DNA of 64,000 nt, from contig NZ_VUNL01000013.1 of assembly GCF_009697385.1 (NCBI RefSeq), positions 1-64,000 of the forward strand. Reading direction: 5' to 3'. Positions 36,430 to 45,885 of the stretch are shown piece after piece (within the stretch, counting starts at the first letter, position 1; the number at the start of each line of letters is the position of its first letter). The notes beneath the pieces are model-generated. The model saw only the letters and a program-made list of their open reading frames with translations. It had not been told where the DNA came from and searched no databases. The translations under genes and the position numbers were made by a program. Source of the DNA: Wylensekiella montiformis. GTDB taxonomy: Bacteria; Bacillota; Negativicutes; Selenomonadales; Selenomonadaceae.

Positions 36430-38073
36430 TTATTTTGTATACAAAAGGGACTGACCGAGTGACGACTCTATGCTCTTTTCAAAGGAACGGCAATCCTGAC
36501 CGTATACCTGTCGGAAAGCCCGGCGGCTGTCGCCCGTGAGGCGCGTTTTGTCCTGCCACTCCGCCAAAGACTGCCAGCCGTAACGATCGACAAGCCGCAA
36601 AACCGCGTATTCTGCCAAAACGGAAACGGTATCCTCAGAAAATTCTTCTGCCGCAGACTGATACCCATCTGCCGTTTCCATGCGGGAAAGCGGAGGAAGC
36701 CGTCCGGACTGACGAAGAACGGACAGCCATGCCTGACGATATTGAGTCAGCGCCCCATATCCGGACTCGCTGAGCCGAACCGTCCCCATGACATACCCTG
36801 CCCCCCGTACCAGCCACTCCATATCCTCTGCCGGATGTCCTGACCGCTGTGACTGCATGATCCGCATGAGCATCGTTCCCATGCTGAAAATCTGCTGCCG
36901 TCTGGTATCCAGTTGTCCGACATTGATAAGTACGGTGCTCCCATTTTCAATCCAAAGACTGGATGCAGCCAAAGTGCCGGCTTTCTCCGGATTCATGCCG
37001 CAAAATTCCTGCACAGCCCGGGACAGGTCCTGCTGGTCGGAAGCCAGAACAATCTGGTATTCACCATGCAGAGTCCCGCCAAAATGGGATTGGAAGGACT
37101 GCTGGGCCAGTTGTGCCTGACGGGCCAGTTCATCAGCCAGTTCCTCGCGGACGCCCTTTCGCGAAACGAAATGAAAAACGGCTTCTTTTTTTTGCTCCTG
37201 CTGCCACCAGACACGGAATTCACGCAAAAAATCATCCAGCGCAATGCCGAATGTCTCCTGAAAAGCCTGCTCGCCACGCTCTGCCTGTCCGAGGCGTTCA
37301 AAGTATTCTCCGAGTTTGCGGCATTCGATGCCCTCGGCACGCGTAGACAGCAGATACCAGCTCATGAGATCCGACATGGCATACGAATGAAGATTCTTTT
37401 TCATCAAAGCTTTTCGCTGTTCCAGATTATTGTGCTGAAGCTGATCCGGACTGGCCGTTTCTGCTGCTCCAAGCAATTCTGCTTTGACATCCATCATCCA
37501 TTTATCCACTGGCCGCTGTCCCAAATGACTGGCCAGGACCGCGCCGAAATAATCCGCCGATCCTTCTTCCAGCCAGAACAACGCCTTTTCATCCGTGTCG
37601 CGGCCGCGACTGAGCTCATATTGAACCTGATGAAACAGCTCATGCCCCGTCGTACTGATACGGTCTGCCGGTGTGGACATCACTCCGGCCTTTGCATTGA
37701 TCGCCGTCAGTCCCCTGCGCCCGCCTGTCCAGCCGCCGGAAAGCGCGGCAATTTCACCGGCTTCCTCCGCACTGAGGTGAAACGCATCTTTTAATACGTT
37801 TTGATAACTTTGTTCCGACCCCGTCACATAAACCTTGACCGGATGATGAAGCCGGATGCCCGTCGTGCTTTCCAGAACCGACGGAAACGCCTCCACAGCC
37901 TGACGGACATCCTTTACCGCTGCGGGGTCCGGCTCTGCTTCGCCGATGATCTCAATGCTTCCTTCCTCCCGGCTGTTCATGGAACCTTGCCAAAATCCAT
38001 GCACAGCCAGCCCGCCAGCCAGAAGGGCTGCCGCCAGTGAAATCAACAGCAGGCAGCGACTGGTTTTTCTCAT
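36430..38073 (-). CDS. Membrane-anchored zinc metallopeptidase-like protein (MA clan)
   Basis: 547 residues. An N-terminal signal anchor (about residues 7-29) is followed by an extracytoplasmic domain with the zinc motif HELFHQ near residue 142 and a downstream WLEEGSADYFG providing the third ligand: a gluzincin of the peptidase-MA-like type. The C-terminal half repeats helical segments without clear motifs. Substrate unknown. It follows the ABC permease gene by 18 bp and probably belongs to that operon, an unusual partner for such a transporter. Confidence 0.7.
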   Translation of the reverse strand: MRKTSRCLLLISLAAALLAGGLAVHGFWQGSMNSREEGSIEIIGEAEPDPAAVKDVRQAVEAFPSVLESTTGIRLHHPVKVYVTGSEQSYQNVLKDAFHLSAEEAGEIAALSGGWTGGRRGLTAINAKAGVMSTPADRISTTGHELFHQVQYELSRGRDTDEKALFWLEEGSADYFGAVLASHLGQRPVDKWMMDVKAELLGAAETASPDQLQHNNLEQRKALMKKNLHSYAMSDLMSWYLLSTRAEGIECRKLGEYFERLGQAERGEQAFQETFGIALDDFLREFRVWWQQEQKKEAVFHFVSRKGVREELADELARQAQLAQQSFQSHFGGTLHGEYQIVLASDQQDLSRAVQEFCGMNPEKAGTLAASSLWIENGSTVLINVGQLDTRRQQIFSMGTMLMRIMQSQRSGHPAEDMEWLVRGAGYVMGTVRLSESGYGALTQYRQAWLSVLRQSGRLPPLSRMETADGYQSAAEEFSEDTVSVLAEYAVLRLVDRYGWQSLAEWQDKTRLTGDSRRAFRQVYGQDCRSFEKSIESSLGQSLLYTK

Positions 38074-38091
38074 AGGCTTCTCCGATCCTCC

Positions 38092-38838
38092 TCAGCGCCG
38101 CCAGCGGCAGGTGACGTACTCGGCCATATCAATCAGCCCGAACAGCAGCAGCCCCATCAGACTGAGTACGACGATCCCTGCATACATATCCAGATAATTG
38201 ACGCGCAGCCAGGCATCCATAATGTAATACCCCATGCCATATTGCGTGCCAAACGTTTCGGTAAAAAACAGGACGGAAACAGCCGTTGCCATGGCAACAC
38301 GAACAGCCGTGATGAATTTCGGCAGGGAGGCAGGAAAAATCACCTCACAGAAAATCTGGCGAACGGAGGCTCCGAGCGAATACAGCGGATAATAGGTTTC
38401 AACAGGAATCGTCCGTATCGCATCGCGCACAGCAATGACTACTTGAAAGACAATGATCAGGAAGATCATTAAAATCTTCGAAAACTCTCCCACTCCAGCC
38501 AGCAGCATCAGAATCGGCAGCAGCGCAATCTTCGGAATCGGATACGTCAAATAAACCAGCGGCGCCAGAAAACGGTCCGCCCGCGGAAAATAGCCCATTA
38601 TAACGCCGACCGGATAGCCGATGAGGACGGCCAGCAAAAGACCGGCGGCAATGCGCCAGAGGCTAAAGCCGGCATGAACGGCCACCGACTGAGAAAAAAT
38701 ACGAACCAGCTTCAAAAGCACTTTATCCGGCGCAGGTATCACCGGAAGATCCAGCAGAAGCGCGATTCCCCACCAAAGAAAGAGAAGGAATACTGCGCCG
38801 AAAAGATAAGACCGGATGACAATATGTCCTTTATTCAT
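38092..38838 (-). CDS. ABC transporter permease (SsuC/TauC-like)
   Basis: A 248-residue inner-membrane permease with about six helices and the EAA-type loop (YSLGASVRQIFCEVIFPASLP). It belongs to the nitrate/sulfonate/taurine family. The ATG at 38838 overlaps the ATPase stop by 8 bp and follows GGGAGG. It forms one transporter with the ATPase and binding protein upstream. Confidence 0.88.
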   Translation of the reverse strand: MNKGHIVIRSYLFGAVFLLFLWWGIALLLDLPVIPAPDKVLLKLVRIFSQSVAVHAGFSLWRIAAGLLLAVLIGYPVGVIMGYFPRADRFLAPLVYLTYPIPKIALLPILMLLAGVGEFSKILMIFLIIVFQVVIAVRDAIRTIPVETYYPLYSLGASVRQIFCEVIFPASLPKFITAVRVAMATAVSVLFFTETFGTQYGMGYYIMDAWLRVNYLDMYAGIVVLSLMGLLLFGLIDMAEYVTCRWRR

Positions 38839-39586
38839 GACAACCTCCCGCCCGTATCCTTTCACGCAGTTCCCGCCCCCGGGCAAAGAATTCCTGTGAC
38901 ATCCGCATTTCTGTCCGGCCTGCCAAAGGATTCGGAATAACCTCCGCCACGGTTCCCGGATCAGCCGACATACGCACGATGGTCTGCCCCAGATAAAGCG
39001 CCTCTTCCACATAATGCGTAACCAGTATGGTAGTCGTGCCGCGCTGCTTCCATAACGTCAAAAATACATCCTGCATCTCCTCGCGCGTAATCGCATCCAG
39101 CGCGGAAAACGGTTCGTCCATCAGAAGGACATCCGGACGAAGAAGAAACGACCGGGCCAACGCCACCCGCTGCTGCTGACCGCCGCTTAGTTCTCGTGGA
39201 TAGCGCCGTTCCAAGCCCTCAAGTCCCAGACACTGGCAAAGCCTTTCGGCTTCCCTTCGGGTTGCAGCAGTAATCTCTCCTTTCATCCGACAGCCCAAAA
39301 GAATATTCTCCCGGACCGTCTTCCATGGCAAAAGGCCATAATTCTGCGGCATAAAACCGATTTTTCGTTTTTTCGGGTTTACCGGGCTGCCGTCCAGCAG
39401 CACGCTGCCCTGATCCGGATGAATCAAACCGGCAATCACTTTAAGCAGCGTAGACTTACCGCATCCGGAAGGACCGATCACCGCACAGACCGCCCCCTGT
39501 GGAACCGTCAGGCTGACGTCGCATAAAACCGGATTATTCCGGCTGCGGCTGCTATACCCGACAGTCAGATGCCTGGCTTCAATCAT
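38831..39586 (-). CDS. ABC transporter ATP-binding protein (SsuB/TauB-like)
   Basis: 251 residues. Walker A GPSGCGKST, signature LSGGQQQRVALARS, Walker B VLLMDEPFSALD and the H-loop VTHYVEEA are complete. Q-loop FMPQNYGLLPW is typical of the nitrate/sulfonate/taurine family. The ATG at 39586 is the family start. It follows the binding-protein gene by 19 bp. Confidence 0.92.
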   Translation of the reverse strand: MIEARHLTVGYSSRSRNNPVLCDVSLTVPQGAVCAVIGPSGCGKSTLLKVIAGLIHPDQGSVLLDGSPVNPKKRKIGFMPQNYGLLPWKTVRENILLGCRMKGEITAATRREAERLCQCLGLEGLERRYPRELSGGQQQRVALARSFLLRPDVLLMDEPFSALDAITREEMQDVFLTLWKQRGTTTILVTHYVEEALYLGQTIVRMSADPGTVAEVIPNPLAGRTEMRMSQEFFARGRELRERIRAGGCHE

Positions 39587-39605
39587 GTCTTTTTCCCCAC
39601 ATTCC

Positions 39606-40550
39606 TCACAGCAGATCACAGACCAGATCCTTGTAGCTGTATGTTTCGTTTATCAATCCTTTTTCCTTCAACCAGCGGATGCAGTCCGTCACATCGCTTT
39701 CTTTCGGCAGTTCTGCCTTGTGATAGACCGGCAGTTTCAGCGCTTCTTTTGCCGCCGGCGGGAATCCGCCCTTTTCAATCACCAAATCGATGTATTCATC
39801 CTGCGGGGTCTGATTCAGATAATCCACCGCCCGGTTATAGGCACGATACATCGCCTGTATCTCCTGGTGTTTGTGATCCGCCGCCTTGCCGGTAAACAAA
39901 ATCACACCAGGATTAATCCCCAGTTCATCGGACCCGGTGAGGAACCGGCAGCCGTTGTGAACGGCAATGCTCGCCATCGGTTCGGGCAGTGTTGCCGCCG
40001 CCAGCTTCCCATTCTGAAGCATCTCCAATCGTGTCGGGATCTGCGGGATAATCACCTTATGAATACTTTCGCTGTCCATCTGTGCATGCGTCAGAATCTG
40101 ATCGGTAACATATTCGATGATCGTATTGCGGGATACAGCGACATCCTGCCCCGCCAGTTCCTTCACATCGCCGATTCCGGAAGAGGCTCCGGCAATGAGC
40201 TTATAACTTCCGTCTGTACGGGAAGTTACTTTCACGTCAAATCCGCCGGATCTGGAAAAGGCAACAGCCAGCATATCGGAAACAGCGCCGTCAAGGTTGC
40301 CGCTTTGCAACGCGGAATCCCGATCCATGGCGCTGCGAAACGGCTGAAGATTCACCTGCAGTCCTTCCTCGGCAAAAAAACCTTTTTCCTGTGCAATCAG
40401 GAAAGGCACCGAATCTGTATCCGGCATCAGACCAATTGTCAAAGGCTGAAGGCCCTGAGGGGCTTCAGCCGATTTTTCACCCGTGCCGCATCCGGCCACG
40501 ACGGCCAACGATAAAAAAGCCATGACCGCAATCCATAATTTTTTCAACAC
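39606..40550 (-). CDS. ABC transporter substrate-binding lipoprotein (NMT1/SsuA-like)
   Basis: 314 residues with a lipobox (VVAGC, Cys near 21) and a periplasmic-binding fold of the NMT1/THI5/SsuA type (LMPDTDSVPFLIAQEKGFFAEEGL, SGNLDGAVSDMLAV). Substrates in this family include sulfonates, nitrate and thiamine precursors; the sequence alone does not decide. It is first in the operon binding protein-ATPase-permease-peptidase. The start is GTG at 40550 or TTG at 40547. Confidence 0.87.
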   Translation of the reverse strand: MLKKLWIAVMAFLSLAVVAGCGTGEKSAEAPQGLQPLTIGLMPDTDSVPFLIAQEKGFFAEEGLQVNLQPFRSAMDRDSALQSGNLDGAVSDMLAVAFSRSGGFDVKVTSRTDGSYKLIAGASSGIGDVKELAGQDVAVSRNTIIEYVTDQILTHAQMDSESIHKVIIPQIPTRLEMLQNGKLAAATLPEPMASIAVHNGCRFLTGSDELGINPGVILFTGKAADHKHQEIQAMYRAYNRAVDYLNQTPQDEYIDLVIEKGGFPPAAKEALKLPVYHKAELPKESDVTDCIRWLKEKGLINETYSYKDLVCDLL

Positions 40551-40566
40551 ACTGCACTTCCTTTAC

Positions 40567-41412
40567 TCAGCGGGAGAGCCAGTTTTCCAGCATTCCCGCA
40601 CCGACCTTTGCATAATAGACCGCCTGATCAATCATGCCCTTATTGGCATCATAAGCATTGACGGCCTTATCCTTGAGCTGCGCAGCTTCCTGTTTCATCG
40701 ATGTCACCTGATCCAGTTTTGCATTGACATCATCCAGCATGCTTTGCGCCTCTTCCACAGACTTTTCCACGGCACTGGCATCCCCGGTAGCCTGCGCACT
40801 CTTCTGATCGTTTTCGCTGACCTGCCGATTTCTTTTGGACTCCCGACCGGTCACTTTATCCACCAGCCGGCCTATCGCCGACCCTGGCGCACTGTCGCGG
40901 AGCTGTTCATTGCGGCCCTGAGCGCGGCTGGCCTCGCTTTCCAACTGGCGTTGACGCTCTTGCAGTTCTTTCTTCTGCTGCTCCAGTTGAGCCCGGCGGG
41001 CCTTGAGATCGGTCTCCTGATCAGCCAGCTTCCTTTGCCGATCCTGTAATTGCTGTTCCTGCTGTTTACTCAGCGACTGCTGCTGCGAATAGCCGGCTAT
41101 CATAAATCCGATAAACAACGCCGCCAAAAATCCCCCGCCAAGCAATAAAGCCTTTTTTCGCTTTGGGGTAAGCCAGGAGTTTTTTTTAGCCGGATTCTGC
41201 TTCTCCGGAGATAATTCGCGCACAGTCCCGGTTCTTGCGGCCGCTCCTTTCTGCGGAAAAGGCGGCTTGATGCCGAGCGTCTCTTCGCGGACCGGAGGCA
41301 TGGACTGCGTATCAGAAAGGCTGTCCGTCCGCCCGGCTCTGCGTTCCCGCTCCGTACCAGCTGATTTCATAAGTTGTGTATTTTCCAGATCATCTTGTTT
41401 CATGTCATTCAC
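40567..41412 (-). CDS. Membrane protein with long coiled coil
   Basis: 281 residues: a charged, disordered cytoplasmic N-terminus (~85 residues), one transmembrane helix (about 88-107) and a long Gln/Arg/Glu coiled coil (about 110-170). A second helical region follows (VEEAQSMLDDVNAKLDQVTSMKQEAAQLKDKA). No enzymatic motif. The GTG start overlaps the stop of the DUF3783 gene (GTGA); an ATG at 41403 is an alternative. It precedes the ABC transporter operon by only 17 bp. Function unknown, perhaps a scaffold. Confidence 0.65.
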   Translation of the reverse strand: MNDMKQDDLENTQLMKSAGTERERRAGRTDSLSDTQSMPPVREETLGIKPPFPQKGAAARTGTVRELSPEKQNPAKKNSWLTPKRKKALLLGGGFLAALFIGFMIAGYSQQQSLSKQQEQQLQDRQRKLADQETDLKARRAQLEQQKKELQERQRQLESEASRAQGRNEQLRDSAPGSAIGRLVDKVTGRESKRNRQVSENDQKSAQATGDASAVEKSVEEAQSMLDDVNAKLDQVTSMKQEAAQLKDKAVNAYDANKGMIDQAVYYAKVGAGMLENWLSR

Positions 41413-41822
41413 TGTTCTGCTTTCTGACCTTTCTCCCCCTGCCTAAGCATAAAGGCATGCTCCTTCTGCATGGTCTCACAGAGACGCCGCAGCGTCCACA
41501 GAGTATTGAACGGAGTAACCACCGACTTGAACGGAATTGGCGGCACGCCCGCTTCACGCAAAGCCCGAAGTACTTCGTCCAGGCGTTTATTCCGGATATT
41601 TTGCAAAATCATAACCTCATGCGGAAAGGAAAATTCACCGTCATCCTTTGCCGAAGATGCTTTAAATCCGCCTGCCCCTAAAAGGTAGCCAACCTTTTCA
41701 CGCCAGGCGTTCTCCGGCAGAATCTTTGTAGCAATTCCCATCCGTCGAAGAACACTGCGGGCCAATTCCAGTTTTGCCGCATCCCGGAATTGATAGAATA
41801 AAACCTGTTCTTTTCGCTTCAT
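41409..41822 (-). CDS. DUF3783 protein
   Basis: 137 residues matching the small DUF3783 family (FPHEVMILQNI, PPIPFKSVVTPFNTLWTL). Function unknown. AAGGAG lies eight bases before the ATG. It sits between the NYN-domain gene and the coiled-coil membrane protein, with short gaps on both sides. Confidence 0.75.
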   Translation of the reverse strand: MKRKEQVLFYQFRDAAKLELARSVLRRMGIATKILPENAWREKVGYLLGAGGFKASSAKDDGEFSFPHEVMILQNIRNKRLDEVLRALREAGVPPIPFKSVVTPFNTLWTLRRLCETMQKEHAFMLRQGEKGQKAEQ

Positions 41823-41839
41823 TCACGATTCTCCTTCAT

Positions 41840-42763
41840 TTACTGAGACAACCCGCGCATAAGCAGATATGTAATCAGTTCATCCATGGAAACGCCTTCT
41901 TCCTCTCTGCGCCCCTCTAAAGAACGGCGCAGAGAACGCGGCAGCCGTATGGACAGCAGTCCATTTTCGGCAGAACTATCTTTTTTCTCTGCCATCGGTT
42001 CTTCCCTGACGACGGAAGTCTTTCGATCCGACCGGCCCTGCTTCCGGCTCTCTTTGCCGGAACTCTGTTCTTTTCCGCTCTTTCTCGCCGGTCCTTTTGA
42101 CACACTGCCCTCTGACGCCGGTTTTTCTGCCTTTTCGGCTCCTTTTTTCTCCTTTTTCCGACCTTTCTTTTCCAATTCCTGTCCCGTTTCGCTGCCCGTC
42201 TTTTCCGTCATGCTCTTTCCTCCGTCTTTCTTCGTCAGCTTCGATGTTTCCTTTTTCTTTTCCTCCGGCGGATAAACAAAAAACTCGTTATAGGCGTTGC
42301 GTAGCACTTCACTGGCCTGCTTTGTACCGACTCCGATGATATAAGACGGCGTCTCAGAGTTCAGCAGCTCGGCGATCCGCACGAAATCGGAATCCGTCGT
42401 GATGATGAAAAACTTGCGAACCCCCTCCTGATAAAGGATTTTCGCCGAATCATAAATGGCTGAATCCAGCGAATTCTTTCCCAGATACGTCCGGCTGATC
42501 TGACGAAACGTAAAGCCCGGCCTGCGCATCAGGCGCTCCCAGCGCTTCTGCTCCGGACGTGCTTCCCAGTCTGAAACCACAATGGTGCGGCAAGGCTGAT
42601 ACCTTCTTGCCTTCCCCAGCGTATAATTCAGCATTTCAAACGGAGAATTTTCAATATCATACAGGATCGCCACCGTTTCCTTGCTCGAATGAAGCGTGAG
42701 CGATGCCTTCTTTTTTGTCGAAGGAGCCGGCTTGCCTTTCCCGGCTCCTTCTTTGCTTTCCAT
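41840..42763 (-). CDS. NYN-domain protein with C-terminal ribbon-helix-helix-like motif
   Basis: About 307 residues. The N-terminal NYN/PIN-like domain (about 25-165) has the acidic residues of a metal-dependent RNase: ILYDIENS, SLDSAIYDSAK and TTDSDFVRIAELL. A ~90-residue Lys/Glu/Ser-rich disordered linker leads to LLSIRLPRSLRRSL..GVSMDELITYLL, a ribbon-helix-helix-like DNA-binding motif. This combination is uncommon. The ATG at 42763 is preferred because the earlier ATG at 42775 coincides with the ribosome site. Confidence 0.75.
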   Translation of the reverse strand: MESKEGAGKGKPAPSTKKKASLTLHSSKETVAILYDIENSPFEMLNYTLGKARRYQPCRTIVVSDWEARPEQKRWERLMRRPGFTFRQISRTYLGKNSLDSAIYDSAKILYQEGVRKFFIITTDSDFVRIAELLNSETPSYIIGVGTKQASEVLRNAYNEFFVYPPEEKKKETSKLTKKDGGKSMTEKTGSETGQELEKKGRKKEKKGAEKAEKPASEGSVSKGPARKSGKEQSSGKESRKQGRSDRKTSVVREEPMAEKKDSSAENGLLSIRLPRSLRRSLEGRREEEGVSMDELITYLLMRGLSQ

Positions 42764-42794
42764 GATTTCTTTCATCCTTTTCCTCTTTCTATTC

Positions 42795-43886
42795 TCAGAC
42801 GTGCTGGCATACTTCTTCGATGATGCCGCCGCCTGCTACAATATCCTCATCGTAAAATACCACGGACTGCCCGGGGGTAACCGCCCGCTGCGGCTCGTCA
42901 AATTTCACCAGCAGCCGCCCGTCACGACGCATGGAAACTTCCGCCATTGCTTCATTTTTTCCATAACGAATCTTGGCAGAGAGCCGCATCGGCTTTTCCA
43001 ACGCGTCGAAGGCAATCCAGTTCAAATCACCGGCTACGAGACCTCCGGCATAAACCTCCCCGGATCTGCCAACCACCACCTGATTCTTCTTCATGTCCAG
43101 TGCTACGACATAAAGCGGTTCAGCGGCCGCAATCCCCAGCCCCTTGCGCTGCCCGATCGTATAAAGAGGCACCCCTTCATGATGCCCCAGTACATGTCCC
43201 TGACGGTCTACGATATCCCCGGGGACCAGACACTGCGGCATATTCTCCCTCAGATATGCCTTATAGTCATCATTCGGCACAAAGCAGATTTCCTGACTGT
43301 CCGGTTTATGTGCCACGGGCAGATTGAAACGTTCTGCCAGCTCTCGCGTATGCGTCTTTTTCATATCGCCCAAAGGCAGGAGAAAGCGCCCCAACGTGCG
43401 CTGGGTCAGATGATACAAAGCATACGACTGATCCTTCTGTACATCAATCCCCTTGCGCAGCAGATACCTTCCTGTGTCTTCTCTGGTGATGCGGGCATAA
43501 TGTCCGGTGGCCAGATAATCCGCGCCCAACTCCAATGTTTTATCCATCAGCAGGCCGAACTTCATATAGCGATTGCAGGCAATGCACGGATTCGGAGTCC
43601 TTCCCCGTGCATATTCCATCAGAAAGTAATCAATAACGTCCCGCTGAAACGCTTCCTTAAAGTTTACCGTATAATGGGGAATCCCGATGATTTCGGCCAC
43701 CCGGCGCGCATCTTCAACACTGGCCAGACTGCAGCATCCCCGATCATTGCAGGAAAAATCCCGGCTTTCCTCTGAGAGCCGCATGGTGATTCCGATCACC
43801 TCAAAGCCCTGTTCCTTCAAAAGAGCTGCTGTAAGAGAGCTGTCCACTCCGCCGCTCATAGCCACAACTACTTTTTTCTTCTCCAT
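42795..43886 (-). CDS. mnmA: tRNA-specific 2-thiouridylase
   Basis: About 363 residues, adding sulfur to U34 of tRNA Lys, Glu and Gln. PP-loop MSGGVDSSL, the catalytic cysteines in CIACNRYMKFG and EICFVPNDDY, and GDIVDRQGHVLG are family features. The ATG at 43886 follows GGGAG. It is divergent from tmcAL, another tRNA-wobble gene. Confidence 0.96.
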   Translation of the reverse strand: MEKKKVVVAMSGGVDSSLTAALLKEQGFEVIGITMRLSEESRDFSCNDRGCCSLASVEDARRVAEIIGIPHYTVNFKEAFQRDVIDYFLMEYARGRTPNPCIACNRYMKFGLLMDKTLELGADYLATGHYARITREDTGRYLLRKGIDVQKDQSYALYHLTQRTLGRFLLPLGDMKKTHTRELAERFNLPVAHKPDSQEICFVPNDDYKAYLRENMPQCLVPGDIVDRQGHVLGHHEGVPLYTIGQRKGLGIAAAEPLYVVALDMKKNQVVVGRSGEVYAGGLVAGDLNWIAFDALEKPMRLSAKIRYGKNEAMAEVSMRRDGRLLVKFDEPQRAVTPGQSVVFYDEDIVAGGGIIEEVCQHV

Positions 43887-44040
43887 ATTGATACTCCCGT
43901 TCGCCCTTGTTCCATGATTACTTTTTAGTATAGCATATTTCCCGCCTTGGAAAAACAACCTGCGCCGAAGCCGATTCGATTAGACGAATGGCACAGCAAA
44001 TGATAAACTGATAAGCAGAATGGATCAGGAGGGATACATC

Positions 44041-45327
44041 ATGCACGTCACCGGCATTATTGCTGAATACAATCCGTTTCATTGCGGTCACCAATACCAG
44101 ATTCGCCGCATACGGGAAGCCATCCCGGAGTCGGCAATCATCGCCATCATGAGCGGCAGCTTCTGCCAGCGCGGACAGGCTGCTATGCTGGATAAGTGGA
44201 CACGCGCTGAACTCGCCGTCCGGGAAGGCTGCGATCTGGTTCTCGAGCTTCCCTTCGTCTTCGCCTGCCGCAGCGCTCAAGATTTCGCCCGGGGCGGCAT
44301 CCGACTCCTGCAACGTCTCTCCATTGTCCACACGCTTGCATTTGGTGCCGAAACGGACTGCCTGACCGATCTGCAAAAGGCGGCCGCTGCCATAGATACC
44401 ACCCCGGTTCAAAACGGCATACACAAAAAAATCGCCGCAGGCTGCTCTTATGCAGCCGCACTGTCCGGGGAGTTGGCGGAGCGATGCCGTCTTTCCCCAC
44501 TGCTGCTCCGCCAGCCGAATAATATTCTGGCGATAGAATATCTGCGTGCGCTGTCTGACACGCCGTCTATACAGCCGCTGCTCATTCAGCGTCAGGGCGC
44601 AGCCTACCACGACAACGATCTCCATGCCTGCAGAGCCAGCGCTTCCGCGATCCGCACGGCATTGCACAGAGCTTCCGTTCTGGCGGCTCAAACCGAAGGG
44701 TCCCTGCTGATCAGCCAGATGTCCGCGGCACAGTGCCGGGCCATCCAAAACGCAGTCCCGTCAGAAGTCTGGCAACGCATCGAAGCCTTGAATAAAAACG
44801 AACTGCCGGCCTACGACCGTTTTCTGATTCCGCTTCAGCTCCTGATGATCCGATCGGAGCTTTCCGAACTGCGCAAAACTTATGGAATCCGCGAAGGATT
44901 GGAATACCGCATAAAATCTGCGGTTCTTGCCGCCAGCCATACAGAGAATATTCTTCGTTCAGCCGCTACAAAGCGTTATCCCCGCAGCCGGATCCAGCGT
45001 CTTTTGCTGTATCTCCTGCTCGGATTATCCGAAAAAACAATCCACGATATGGATGAATACGGGCCGCTCTATGCGCGCGTTCTGGCAGGAAATGCGACAG
45101 GACGAAAGATCCTGCGCAACATGCGAGCCATCTCCTCCATTCCGACCGTTACCAAGACCAGTTCCTTCCTGACCAGCCGGCAGCGTTCGGAAGGGCAGCA
45201 GCATCTCCTCCCTCTGCAGCGGCAGCTGTCCATCGATACCATGGCTACCGAGCTAAGAAATCTGCTTCTTTCCGGCGGACCATTCCGCAATGATTTTCAA
45301 CAGTCGCCGCGCTTTTTCCCCGAATGA
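44041..45327 (+). CDS. tmcAL: tRNA(Met) cytidine acetate ligase
   Basis: About 428 residues of the TmcAL/YlbM family, which acetylates C34 of elongator tRNA-Met with acetate and ATP. The nucleotidyltransferase start GIIAEYNPFHCGHQYQI (HxGH), MSGSFCQRGQ and the LRQPNNILAIEYLRAL motif are clear. AGGAGG precedes the ATG at 44041. It is divergent from mnmA and ends at a terminator. Confidence 0.93.
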   Translation: MHVTGIIAEYNPFHCGHQYQIRRIREAIPESAIIAIMSGSFCQRGQAAMLDKWTRAELAVREGCDLVLELPFVFACRSAQDFARGGIRLLQRLSIVHTLAFGAETDCLTDLQKAAAAIDTTPVQNGIHKKIAAGCSYAAALSGELAERCRLSPLLLRQPNNILAIEYLRALSDTPSIQPLLIQRQGAAYHDNDLHACRASASAIRTALHRASVLAAQTEGSLLISQMSAAQCRAIQNAVPSEVWQRIEALNKNELPAYDRFLIPLQLLMIRSELSELRKTYGIREGLEYRIKSAVLAASHTENILRSAATKRYPRSRIQRLLLYLLLGLSEKTIHDMDEYGPLYARVLAGNATGRKILRNMRAISSIPTVTKTSSFLTSRQRSEGQQHLLPLQRQLSIDTMATELRNLLLSGGPFRNDFQQSPRFFPE

Positions 45328-45347
45328 GATCTGCATAGCCCAGCCGC

Positions 45348-45388
45348 AAAAAAGCTATCCGGGATCCTGCCTGACCGGATAGCTTTTC
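45348..45388 (+). terminator. Terminator of tmcAL
   Basis: AAAAGCTATCCGG pairs with CCGGATAGCTTTT around a 12-base loop. A further inverted repeat AGTCAGGG/CCCTGACT at about 45453-45481 precedes the convergent gene's stop. Confidence 0.8.
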
Positions 45389-45491
45389 TGTCTCTATTTA
45401 TCCGGTGATAACGGAGATAAGCACCCGTAACTCCCTGGATTCATTCAATCAGAGTCAGGGCAGCCCAAACTCCCCCTGACTAGGTTTCCTT

Positions 45492-45872
45492 TTATTTGAC
45501 GGAGATAGCCAGCACCTGCTCAACAGCACCTGATTTTTCCTGAAACAGTTCCAACACCAGCCCATCCGGAAGCTGAAGCCATTTTTCCGGCTTTCCCTCC
45601 ATGGGATGAACGCCCTCCCAACGGAGCATATCCCGTCGCACAGCGGAAAAATCCTGAACGACTATGCCAAGATGATGCGGCCTTCCAACCGCCGGATCCT
45701 CCGGCGATGCGACCAGCTGAATACCTCCATCCAGCCAGACCTGCGACAGATGTCCATGATTTTCCTTCTGACGCGTTACACTCATGCCAAACACCTGAAC
45801 AAAAAAACGTACACTCCAATCGATATCCTGAACGGTTACCGCTGTATGTTCCACATACGACTTTCTCCCCAT
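45492..45872 (-). CDS. VOC-family (glyoxalase/dioxygenase-like) protein
   Basis: 126 residues with the paired beta-alpha-beta-beta-beta modules of the vicinal oxygen chelate fold. Likely metal ligands are His in EHTAVTV, His in HHLGIVV and Glu in LVLELFQ. Reaction unknown. The ATG at 45872 follows GGAGG; a longer frame upstream would overlap the lipid kinase gene and has no family match. Confidence 0.75.
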   Translation of the reverse strand: MGRKSYVEHTAVTVQDIDWSVRFFVQVFGMSVTRQKENHGHLSQVWLDGGIQLVASPEDPAVGRPHHLGIVVQDFSAVRRDMLRWEGVHPMEGKPEKWLQLPDGLVLELFQEKSGAVEQVLAISVK

Positions 45873-45885
45873 GCGCAGCTCCTCC

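Noticed and set aside
43918-44748. A minus-strand frame opposite tmcAL
   Set aside because: Antisense to clear catalytic motifs of the tRNA ligase; no supporting features.
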